Assembly: GCA_937968015.1 (NCBI GenBank)
Contig: CALBSO010000026.1
Location: 1 to 33,542, forward strand
Direction: 5' to 3'
DNA: 33,542 bases
DNA from: an uncultured Thermomicrobia bacterium
Lineage (GTDB): Bacteria > Chloroflexota > Chloroflexia > Thermomicrobiales > JALYUS01
A model generated the notes under the pieces. The model did no database searches. It was given only the letters and a program-made list of their open reading frames with translations, and was not told the origin of the DNA. Positions 14,582 to 21,989 of the stretch are shown piece after piece (within the stretch, counting starts at the first letter, position 1; the number at the start of each line of letters is the position of its first letter). The position numbers were made by a program, and so were the translations under genes.

Positions 14582-16475
14582 CGTGCCGGACCTCCAACGC
14601 GACCGCGACGGTCACGCGGCCCTGTACGTGTTTCTCGACGAGGAGTCTCCGCGCCCCTGCCGCGAGGAGCGCGGCGGGTTCCGCAACCCCCTGCGCTCCC
14701 ACCGCCCGCATCGCGGCGGCGGATGAGTTCGGCACCGCCGGGCGATTGAGGTCATCGGCGGGGAAGAAGCGGAGCGGGTGGTTCATCGTCGCCGCGTACG
14801 CTATCAGACCGGCTTCATCCCGCTTCACCTCGATCGTCGCATAGTCCCGAATTGCTTCCGGCGCGAGTCCATGTGCCGCACATGTGGCGGTCACCGCCGC
14901 CGCCACTTCGGCCTCCGCGACGCTGCGCTCGCAGCCGATGCCAACGCTCAAACAGGGCGGGTGATAGAAGATCGCCTTTGCGCGCACCGCTTCGGGGAGC
15001 GCAGTGTCGCGGTGATACGTGATGACGAGCGCGGCGGCATAGGTGGCATCTGCAAGTGTCGCCACATCAGGGACGAAGTGGAGGGCCGCAGCCTCCGGTT
15101 CCGAGAGCCACGCGCGCGATCCCGCCTCCTGAAAGACGCCGACGGGTTCGCCATTGACGAGGGCGGCGGAGGCACGGGTGAGCGCGCCGGGATTCGCGAT
15201 GCGCCAACCGGACGCACTTCCGAGAAGATCGAGCGCCGGGACGCCTTGCACGTCGGACGCTGTCGTGATCACCGCCTGCCCACCGGCCAGGACAGCCGCC
15301 GCGCGTGCGAGCGCATTCGCCCCGCCGAGATGCCCGCTCGCGATGCTGACCGCGAACTGTCCCGCCTCATCCATGGCGACGACACCGGGGTCCGACCGTT
15401 TGTCCGCAAGCAGGGGGGCGAGCGACCGCACCGCGACACCAACTGGCATGATCAGGAGCATACGGGTCTGGGTATGCCAGAGCGAGCGAATCGTTTCCGC
15501 GACGGGGCGATGACAGGGCGTGCTCCCGTCCGGTGCAAAGCGCGCGGGCGCGTAGAGCGTGCCGCGTAGTTCCCGCGCGAGGCGGTGACCGAGGGCGGTA
15601 CCATTGCGCGTCAGCGAGACCACCACGAGATCGCCGGATTGCGCCATACTCGCTGGCGCAGCAGGTGGGAGCGGAGCCATCGGACCGGGATTGGACGGCG
15701 TGCGCGCGGCGCGGCGAAATCGGTGCGTGTAGGTGGGATCGTAGAGGTGCGAGCGATGCGTGCCATCCTGATTCGCGGGGTCAATAGCATCGCCGACGAT
15801 GAGCACCGCTTGTCGTGTCCATCCCGTCGCCCGCACACGTTCCGCGATGTCCGCGAGCGTGCCCCGCACGATACCCTCGTCCGGCCAACTGACGCGGTAG
15901 AGCGCCGCTACGGCCGTCTGGGGCGGATACCCGCCCGCGATCAATTCTTCGACCAGGTGGCGCACGCGCGTGATGCCGAGCAGGATCGCCAGCGACGTGC
16001 GATGTGCGGCGAGCGCACGCACGGTCTCCCCTTCCGGCATCCCCGTCCGTCCCGCAGCGCGAGTTATGATGATCGTCTGTGCCACGTCCGGTACCGTCAA
16101 CTCGACACCGAGCGCCGCCGCCGCCGCGAAGACGCTGCTCACGCCCGGGATGATCCGGTAGGGCACCGCGGCGGCACGCAGTGCGGCAATCTGTTCCGTG
16201 ATCGCGCCATAGAGCGCGGGATCGCCACTGTGGACGCGCGCAACCTGTCTTTCGCTTCGTGCGGTAGCGATCATCTGCTCGACGATGTCGTCCAGATGCC
16301 GGTCTTTCGTCCCCTCAAATGGGACACCGGGGCGCACGAACTGTGCAATCTCCGGGCTGACCAGCGAATCCGCATACAGCACGAGGTCCGCAGCCCGCAA
16401 CGCCGCGACCGCATCCAGTGTCAACAGCCCCGGCGCACCCGGCCCGGCGCCGACGAAGACGACCGTTCCCGTCAT
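14574..16475 (-). CDS. cbiFG: fusion of cobalt-precorrin-4 C11-methyltransferase (CbiF) and cobalt-precorrin-5A hydrolase (CbiG)
   Basis: A 633-residue protein. Residues 1 to about 270 are CbiF/CobM (VVFVGAGPGAPGLLTLDA, YADSLVSPEI, RVHSGDPALYGAITEQ, GVSSVFAAAAALGVELT, ending LYDPTYTHRFRR). A Pro/Ala-rich linker follows (about 271-300), then CbiG (VVSLTRNGTALGHRLA, DEAGQFAVSIASGHLGGANALA, LSVGIGCERSVAEAEV, ATIEVKRDEAGLIA). CbiF methylates C11; CbiG opens the delta-lactone and releases the C20 fragment as acetaldehyde, the next step, so the fusion joins consecutive enzymes. The frame is open 73 codons further upstream, but ATG 16475 follows GGGAGG and matches the family start. It overlaps cbiL by four bases. 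Confidence 0.94.
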   Translation of the reverse strand: MTGTVVFVGAGPGAPGLLTLDAVAALRAADLVLYADSLVSPEIAQFVRPGVPFEGTKDRHLDDIVEQMIATARSERQVARVHSGDPALYGAITEQIAALRAAAVPYRIIPGVSSVFAAAAALGVELTVPDVAQTIIITRAAGRTGMPEGETVRALAAHRTSLAILLGITRVRHLVEELIAGGYPPQTAVAALYRVSWPDEGIVRGTLADIAERVRATGWTRQAVLIVGDAIDPANQDGTHRSHLYDPTYTHRFRRAARTPSNPGPMAPLPPAAPASMAQSGDLVVVSLTRNGTALGHRLARELRGTLYAPARFAPDGSTPCHRPVAETIRSLWHTQTRMLLIMPVGVAVRSLAPLLADKRSDPGVVAMDEAGQFAVSIASGHLGGANALARAAAVLAGGQAVITTASDVQGVPALDLLGSASGWRIANPGALTRASAALVNGEPVGVFQEAGSRAWLSEPEAAALHFVPDVATLADATYAAALVITYHRDTALPEAVRAKAIFYHPPCLSVGIGCERSVAEAEVAAAVTATCAAHGLAPEAIRDYATIEVKRDEAGLIAYAATMNHPLRFFPADDLNRPAVPNSSAAAMRAVGAQGVAEPAALLAAGARRLLVEKHVQGRVTVAVALEVRHDD

Positions 16476-17224
16476 CTCGGTTCCCCCCTCCCCGTTCGCT
16501 GTACGATAAGTAGCGAGAGGTAGGGGAGATCCCGCCCCCGCAGGGCGCGCACGTCCGACACAAACTCCTCCTCCATCATCCCGATGTGCGCGGCATAGTA
16601 CGCGCCGCCCGTGATCCCGAGCGTATCGAGCAGGGCGATCACCGCGTCCACACAGCGATACACCTTCAGCAGCACCACCGTCTCGAACGCGCATAGCGTC
16701 TCCCGCAGCATGGCGAGGTCCCGATCATAGATTGCGGGGAGGATCGCGAGCCGTTCGTCGCCGCTGACCAACGGCCGACCGATCCCCGCCGCCGCCGCCG
16801 CGAATGCCGTCACGCCGGGGACAATCTCGACGGGCACCGCAGGAAGGCGCACGCGCACTCGTGTCAGCAGATAGCCGAACGAGCCGTAGGTCAGGGGATC
16901 GCCAATCAGCGGAAACGCGACCGCCTTGCCTGCGGCGAGTTCCACCGCCACTGCGGCGTAGATCGCCTCGCGCGATTGTTCAGCGGCCGATTGGTCACCC
17001 GATGTCGCGAACGAGAGCGGCAGTACCTGTTGCCGCGTGGCATCCACCACGCCCGCGACGATCGCGGCGACACGGCTCTCCACACTCCGCTCCCCGTGCG
17101 GCAGGACGACGACGTCCGCCGCGCGCAGCACCGCGACCGCGCGCAATGTCATCCACTGCGGATCGCCGGGGCCGACGCCGACACCGTACAGGCCGGGGCG
17201 GGAGATCGCGTGCGATTGCGTCAC
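16472..17224 (-). CDS. cbiL: (cobalt-)precorrin-2 C20-methyltransferase
   Basis: A 250-residue tetrapyrrole methylase with GLYGVGVGPGDPQWMTLRAV, AADVVVLPHG, FPLIGDPLTYGSFGYL, VEIVPGVTAFAAAAAGIGRPL and the GMMEEEFVSDV region. The P-L-I-G-D-P-L-T-Y-G-S-F stretch is typical of CobI/CbiL and separates it from the other methylases in the operon. It adds the C20 methyl group to cobalt-sirohydrochlorin. It shares four-base overlaps with cbiET before and cbiFG after it. Confidence 0.95.
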   Translation of the reverse strand: MTQSHAISRPGLYGVGVGPGDPQWMTLRAVAVLRAADVVVLPHGERSVESRVAAIVAGVVDATRQQVLPLSFATSGDQSAAEQSREAIYAAVAVELAAGKAVAFPLIGDPLTYGSFGYLLTRVRVRLPAVPVEIVPGVTAFAAAAAGIGRPLVSGDERLAILPAIYDRDLAMLRETLCAFETVVLLKVYRCVDAVIALLDTLGITGGAYYAAHIGMMEEEFVSDVRALRGRDLPYLSLLIVQRTGRGEPR

Positions 17225-18477
17225 CCGGATCTCCGTTCCGCAGAGATGATGAACACCGGATTGAGGGCCTGCAAGCGCGTGTTTGCGCCAATTGCCTTCC
17301 CACGCGCGATGGAAATCTGCGTCACCTCCGACGTTTCACCGTGCGCCTGGATCGCGGCAAACGCCTCGTGGAGACCCTCCAAGGTCGCAAGGTTGATGAC
17401 CAGCCGCCCACCGACGTGGAACCGAGCCATCGCCGTCGCGATGATCGCCGCGAGCGCGCCGCCGCTGCCACCGATGAACACTGCGTCCGGGTCCGGCAGA
17501 TCGGCACACGCCTCGGGGGCATTTCCCGCGATGATGCTGACATTCGCCGTGCCGAAGCGACGGCAATTCTCCGCGATCAGTGCCAGACTGACAGGATCGC
17601 GCTCGATCGCGTACACGCGCGCGCTCGGGACGTGGCGTGCCGCCTCGATCGCCACGGACCCGCTTCCCGCGCCGATATCCCACAGAACATCCTCGGCCCG
17701 CAGTCCGAGGGCGGCGAGACTGAGCACCCGCACCTCACGCTTGGTGATCAGGCCGCGCTCCGGCGCCCGCTGCGCGAAGGCATCGTCCGGCGCGCCGGGC
17801 AGCCAGCCACGCGGCGCGTTGGCAGGTATCGCGCCTTCGTTCGCCGGGAGAAGGAGCAACACATTGAGGGGATCGAAGGTCTGCTCCGGCAACGCGGCGA
17901 GGGTGGTGCGCGTCACCCGCTCCTCCGGCCCACCAAGCCGCTCGCAGACTGCTGCCGGGCGGTCCGGGAGACCGGCAGCCAAAAGTGCCGTCGCGATCGC
18001 TGCCGGCGTGTGGTCGCCATCGGTCAGCACGGCGAGGCGCATGTGCTGTCGTGCAGCCCCAATCATCGGAGCGAGCATCCGACCATGCACACTGACGATC
18101 CCGGCATCGTGCCACGGCTCGACGACCCGGGCCCATGCCAGCTGCACCGCACTGACGTTCGGGTAGATGTGCAACGCATCGGCGGGGAAGAATCGCCGGA
18201 GTGTGCTGCCGATCCCGTACAGTAGCGGGTCACCCGATGCGAGCACAACGATCCGTCGCCCCGCGGCCTGTTCTGCGCGCAGCGTCTCCACCAATGTGGC
18301 CATGTCCGATCGGATCGCGATTCGCCGTGCCGGATGGTCCGGGAAGAAGGCGAGATGCCGCGCGCCACCAACGAGAATCTCCGCGCGCCCGACGATGTCC
18401 GCAATTGCGGGCGTGAGGCTTGCGGCGCCAGCATCGGTGATCCCGACGACCGCCATCGCGGGCGGGGATGATGTCAT
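17221..18477 (-). CDS. cbiET: fusion of cobalt-precorrin-7 C5-methyltransferase and C15-methyltransferase/decarboxylase (CobL type)
   Basis: A 418-residue fusion. The N-terminal half (about 1-205) is CbiE, a tetrapyrrole methylase (VVGITDAGAASLTP, EILVGGARHLAFFP, VLASGDPLLYGIGSTL, PNVSAVQLAWARV). The C-terminal half (about 225-418) is CbiT, a Rossmann methyltransferase (LITKREVRVLSLAAL, VLWDIGAGSGSVAIEAA, VFIGGSGGAL). Together they methylate C5 and C15 and decarboxylate the acetate on C12. The two-domain form is common as CobL. Overlaps of four bases join it to cbiD and cbiL. Confidence 0.95.
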   Translation of the reverse strand: MTSSPPAMAVVGITDAGAASLTPAIADIVGRAEILVGGARHLAFFPDHPARRIAIRSDMATLVETLRAEQAAGRRIVVLASGDPLLYGIGSTLRRFFPADALHIYPNVSAVQLAWARVVEPWHDAGIVSVHGRMLAPMIGAARQHMRLAVLTDGDHTPAAIATALLAAGLPDRPAAVCERLGGPEERVTRTTLAALPEQTFDPLNVLLLLPANEGAIPANAPRGWLPGAPDDAFAQRAPERGLITKREVRVLSLAALGLRAEDVLWDIGAGSGSVAIEAARHVPSARVYAIERDPVSLALIAENCRRFGTANVSIIAGNAPEACADLPDPDAVFIGGSGGALAAIIATAMARFHVGGRLVINLATLEGLHEAFAAIQAHGETSEVTQISIARGKAIGANTRLQALNPVFIISAERRSG

Positions 18478-19607
18478 GCCGCCCCCCGATCAGTGCTTGC
18501 AGGGGTACGGGCGAGCACACCGCCCTCGAACGCGAACAATGTGGCCTCGACGGGTATTGCGTGCTTGATCACTGCGGCGCACTGCTCCTGCGTCAGTTTC
18601 GCGAGGCGGTCATAGAAGGCAGTTGCGATGCCCGCCGTCTCGACGAGTTCGCCGACGTGCCGCGCAGTGTTCGCGGCCACGACACGCGCGATCAGGGCCG
18701 TGTCCGCCCCACAGTTCGCCACGATCCGGGCGAGAAATTCGGTGTCTACTTGATTACCGGCGACATGCGTCTGCATGTGTCCCTGTGCGAGCTTCGCGAA
18801 CTTGCCGACCATTCCGCAGACGGCAACCCATTGCGCTCCCCCCTTGACGCACGCATGGAGGGCGGTGCCGGTGAAGATGCCCATCTCGACGAACGCGAGT
18901 TCGGGAAGATCGTGATAGACCGTCATCGCATAGCGCTCGGAGCGACTGCCCGTACAGAGGACGATCGCGGTCTGCCCATTCGCCGCCGCGACCTGAATCG
19001 CCTGCACGACGCTCGCACGCCATGACGCGGTGGAGTATGGCTTGACGATCCCCCACGTACCGAGGATCGAGATCCCGCCGATGATCCCAAGTCGGGCATT
19101 GAGCGTCTTTCGGGCGATCTCCTCGCCGTTCGGCACCGATATGGTCACCCGCACGCCGCGTTCATCGAGGATATCTCCTGCAGCCGCCCGCACTTCCTCG
19201 GCAATCATTGCTCGGGGGACCGGGTTGATCGCCGGGCCACCGACCTCCAAGCCGAGCCCGGGGAGGGTTACGACCCCGACTCCCTCACCGCCCGCAAGCA
19301 TGATTCCCGGCGCATCCCGCCATTCCACGCGCGCGCAGATCGCGGCACCGTGCGTCGCATCGGGGTCATCGCCCGCGTCCTTGATAACGGCGCAGTGTGC
19401 CCAACCCTCGCCAAGTGACCGACGGACCGGTGTAAATGTCGCCGTGCCGCCGATGGGCAGAGCAATCGTCACGGAATCCGGGATCGTGCCAGTGATCAGC
19501 GCGCTCATCGCCGCCTTCGCCGCCGCCGCGGCGCACGATCCGGTCGTGAAACCAGTGCGCAGACCACCTTTCCTTCGTGGGGGCGGGGCGATCTCGTCTT
19601 CCATCAT
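18474..19607 (-). CDS. cbiD: cobalt-precorrin-5B C1-methyltransferase CbiD
   Basis: A 377-residue protein opening with KGGLRTGFTTGSCAAAAAKAA, the CbiD signature, followed by VEWRDAPGIMLAGGEGVGVVTLPGL, NPVPRAMI, GTWGIVKPYSTASWRASVVQAI and IVLCTGSRSERYAM. CbiD is the C1 methyltransferase of the oxygen-independent route and is a good marker that this organism uses the anaerobic pathway. The frame extends 29 codons upstream inside cbiC; the start is placed at the ATGATG overlapping the cbiC stop (19607, or 19604), with a weak GGAAGC upstream. Confidence 0.95.
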   Translation of the reverse strand: MMEDEIAPPPRRKGGLRTGFTTGSCAAAAAKAAMSALITGTIPDSVTIALPIGGTATFTPVRRSLGEGWAHCAVIKDAGDDPDATHGAAICARVEWRDAPGIMLAGGEGVGVVTLPGLGLEVGGPAINPVPRAMIAEEVRAAAGDILDERGVRVTISVPNGEEIARKTLNARLGIIGGISILGTWGIVKPYSTASWRASVVQAIQVAAANGQTAIVLCTGSRSERYAMTVYHDLPELAFVEMGIFTGTALHACVKGGAQWVAVCGMVGKFAKLAQGHMQTHVAGNQVDTEFLARIVANCGADTALIARVVAANTARHVGELVETAGIATAFYDRLAKLTQEQCAAVIKHAIPVEATLFAFEGGVLARTPASTDRGAA

Positions 19608-20245
19608 GGAGCTTCCGTCGCGCGCGCGATGAGCGCATTGACGATGGCGGCGGCGACCGCGCTGCCGCCCTTCTGCCCGATATTGCTGATCCACGGCGCG
19701 GCGTCAGACACCATCAGCGCCGTCTTCGACTCGACGGTGGAAACGAAGCCGACGGGCACGCCAATAATCACTGCGGGCGTCAGTTCTCCCGCCGCGCAGA
19801 GCCGAAGCACCTCGAAAAGCGCCGTTGGTGCGTTGCCGATGACGTAGATCGCGCACGGGAAGCGTATCGCGAGCAGGCGCATCGCCGCCATGGATCGCGT
19901 AATCCCCGTATCGCGCGCCAATTGGGCGGCATCGTCGCAATCAATTGCACAATGCACCGCTCCGCCGAGCGCGGTCAGCGGTCGTGCTTGGATACCTGCT
20001 GCCACCATCCGCACATCGGTCACGACCGGCATACCGCAGCGCAGGGCGGTCGATCCTGCCGCGAGTGCGGCGGGGTGAACGCGAAGGGAAGAGACCCACT
20101 CGAGGTCCGCCGTCGTGTGGACGACACGCCGAATGATCGGGGCGATGTCGGGCGCGAGATGATACGGAGCGAGGAGCGCGTCAATGCGCCGGAAACTCTC
20201 GGCAGTAATCGCAGCGGGATCGGTGAGTATCGTGTCCATGGCCAT
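19604..20245 (-). CDS. cbiC: precorrin-8X methylmutase (cobalt-precorrin-8 methylmutase)
   Basis: A 213-residue CobH/CbiC enzyme that moves the C11 methyl group to C12. Recognisable parts are ITAESFRRIDALL, IRRVVHTTADLEW with the catalytic histidine segment RRVVHTT, PVVTDVRMVAAGI, YVIGNAPTALFEVL, IIGVPVGFVSTVESK and the ending IGQKGGSAVAAAIVNAL. Start placed at ATG 20245, in a TGATG overlap with cbiX; the frame is open 67 codons further upstream but without family match. It overlaps cbiD by four bases. Confidence 0.95.
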   Translation of the reverse strand: MAMDTILTDPAAITAESFRRIDALLAPYHLAPDIAPIIRRVVHTTADLEWVSSLRVHPAALAAGSTALRCGMPVVTDVRMVAAGIQARPLTALGGAVHCAIDCDDAAQLARDTGITRSMAAMRLLAIRFPCAIYVIGNAPTALFEVLRLCAAGELTPAVIIGVPVGFVSTVESKTALMVSDAAPWISNIGQKGGSAVAAAIVNALIARATEAP

Positions 20246-21645
20246 CACCGACGCACCGGAGGACGCAGATGCTCCTCCCAGTAGTGCGTCGTCTTCGCGA
20301 CCACGGTAATGACATTCTTGATCTCCTTCTCGATCCGGAAACTCTCCCCGACTGGGACGAAGAGGATGAATCCCTCCGCGCGTGCCGCGACGTTCTCCTG
20401 CACAATGGCCGCACACAGCCACGCAGCCATCGAGGCGGACGGGCAATGCACGGCGATCCAGCCCGTTGTCGAGGGGACGGCGGTGAGCCTGCTCACGGCG
20501 GCAATGCCGCGGATGATCTCCGACACCGCCGCGCGGTAGTCGGCGTGTTCCGGATCGCTCTCAATCTCGGCATCGAGCACCGTACCCCGCTGCGGTGGCC
20601 CCCCATCCCGCGCGAGCGCGCAGTAGGAGTCCCACATCGTGCCCCAGTCCACCGCACCATCCGCTGCATAGCGCATTGGCGCGGACGACATGGGTTGTGT
20701 GCTGGGAACGCCTGCGGGGACGACAGGAATCGCGAGCGGCGGGGGAAGGCCATAGATATGCATGTGAGGAAGGCTGTCGAATACATCATCCAGCCCGCGC
20801 AAACCGTGGCTCGCGTCCGAGTAGTGGGGCAATCCGGCGCGGTCCTCGAAGCCGAGACTCGGGGCACGATAGACGCAGGTGTCGCAGTTCATGCGGACCG
20901 TGCCCGCGTCCGCTTCGCTCACGCGGTCCGCAAAGAGGTCGGCGAGGAGCGGATCGCCACCGAGATGTTTCGTCACGGTGCATATAACGTCCGGGTAGCG
21001 CGCTGCTTCCGTCTGCACCTGCGTCTGGATGCGCTGGATAAGAACACCGGTGAAGAGAAAGAGGGGCACAACGATAATTTGGTGCGCGCCGAGCGCGACA
21101 GATCGTGCGATCCCCTCGTGAATCGTCGGCTGGGTCAGGCTCGCGAACGCGATTTCCACTCCCTTTCCCGCGCATCCTTCCCAGAGGAGTCGCCCGAGTT
21201 TGTACACATCGGCATTCGCGTCCGGGTCGCTCGTCCCCCGACCAACAAGGAGAATGATCGTATCGTCCGGCGGTACGGTCGTCGTCAGTGCGCGGATTCG
21301 GGCGTGCAGAACACGCACAAGCCGTGGCTCCACGCCGAGCGGTGCGGCATACCGAAAAGTCACCCCGGGGTGCCGGAGGCGGGCGGCATCGAGCGCGGCT
21401 GGCACGTCATTCTTGATGTGCCCCGCTGCGAGCAGGAATGCCGGCGCGACGGTAACGTCCGTCACGCCGTCCGCGACGAGCGCGTCCAATGTCGGGATCA
21501 GCGGTGGGTCGGTCAGTTCGAGGAAGCAGGGGCGGACGATCCGCTCCGACCAGCGCGGCGCGAGCGAGGCAACGAACCGCAAGAATTCCTCGGTGCCCGC
21601 ACGCTCGCGCGTCCCGTGCCCGAGCACCAGCAATGCGCGCGTCAT
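20245..21645 (-). CDS. cbiX: sirohydrochlorin cobaltochelatase CbiX, long form with extra C-terminal domain
   Basis: A 466-residue protein. Residues 1-125 are a CbiX unit with both chelatase histidines (LVLGHGTRER, His10; LLAAGHIKND, His76). Residues 128-250 are a second unit in which they are lost (GRGTSDPDAN, PLFLFTGVL). Then comes MNCDTC (252-257), an MxCxxC motif like that proposed to bind a 4Fe-4S cluster in the long CbiX of Bacillus megaterium. Instead of a His-rich tail there is a linker and a domain of about 140 residues (about 325-466) with DWGTMW, GGPPQRGTVLDAE, GWIAVHCPSASMAAWLC and FILFVPVGESFRIEKEIKNVI, which I do not recognise. It inserts cobalt into sirohydrochlorin, the committed step, and is first in the riboswitch-controlled operon. 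Confidence 0.93.
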   Translation of the reverse strand: MTRALLVLGHGTRERAGTEEFLRFVASLAPRWSERIVRPCFLELTDPPLIPTLDALVADGVTDVTVAPAFLLAAGHIKNDVPAALDAARLRHPGVTFRYAAPLGVEPRLVRVLHARIRALTTTVPPDDTIILLVGRGTSDPDANADVYKLGRLLWEGCAGKGVEIAFASLTQPTIHEGIARSVALGAHQIIVVPLFLFTGVLIQRIQTQVQTEAARYPDVICTVTKHLGGDPLLADLFADRVSEADAGTVRMNCDTCVYRAPSLGFEDRAGLPHYSDASHGLRGLDDVFDSLPHMHIYGLPPPLAIPVVPAGVPSTQPMSSAPMRYAADGAVDWGTMWDSYCALARDGGPPQRGTVLDAEIESDPEHADYRAAVSEIIRGIAAVSRLTAVPSTTGWIAVHCPSASMAAWLCAAIVQENVAARAEGFILFVPVGESFRIEKEIKNVITVVAKTTHYWEEHLRPPVRR

Positions 21646-21749
21646 CGCGTATCACCGCAACGGGCGCAGGGGGCTTCCATCACGGTGCAACGGGAGAAGA
21701 AGGTAAACAGCATGGCCCGTGACCCTTTCACGCGAAGGATGCCGGAGGC

Positions 21750-21868
21750 GAGGGAAACGGCGGGTCATCTGGCTCCGCAGGAGGCCTGCGCTACAGTTGC
21801 GGGACAGCGCCGGACTTCGACCGGCTTCCCCCTGTTGCTCCGCACATCCACGTGTGGAGCACCGTTCC
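21750..21868 (-). promoter_or_regulatory. cobalamin riboswitch
   Basis: Read on the minus strand, the core elements are in order: GGTGCTCC near 21866, GGGGGAAGCCGGT, GAAGTCCGGCGCTGTCCCGCAACTGTA (21818 to 21792), GCGGAGCCAG and the B12 box AGCCAGATGACCCGCC (21774-21759). It precedes cbiX on the same strand. About 100 nt separate it from the cbiX start and no T-rich terminator is seen there, so control of translation of cbiX, with the overlapping genes coupled to it, is the likelier mode. Confidence 0.92.
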
Positions 21869-21890
21869 CGATGCGTATTGCGTTCGTGAG

Positions 21891-21920
21891 AGCGTATCCC
21901 ATGCCATCGTCTGTCGTCAA
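21891..21920 (-). promoter_or_regulatory. candidate promoter of the cbiX operon
   Basis: On the minus strand TTGACG (21920-21915) is followed after 18 nt by TACGCT (21896-21891). The predicted start near 21884 is just ahead of the cobalamin riboswitch. It lies back to back with the cobB promoter. Confidence 0.45.
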
Positions 21921-21925
21921 CGCGG

Positions 21926-21953
21926 TTGTTCAACCCGAGGGCTGTGCTATGCT
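21926..21953 (+). promoter_or_regulatory. candidate extended -10 promoter of cobB
   Basis: TTGTTC (21926-21931), a 16-nt spacer ending in TGC (21945-21947), and TATGCT (21948-21953). The start would be near 21960, leaving a leader of about 30 nt, too short for a riboswitch. Confidence 0.5.
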
Positions 21954-21989
21954 CCGGTGCTGGCGCGCGTGCCACGAAGGGAGAGCAAT

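Noticed and set aside
16804..18225. Plus-strand frame of 473 codons opposite cbiL and cbiET
   Set aside because: It is Arg-rich with no recognisable motif; the opposite strand holds two clear corrin enzymes.
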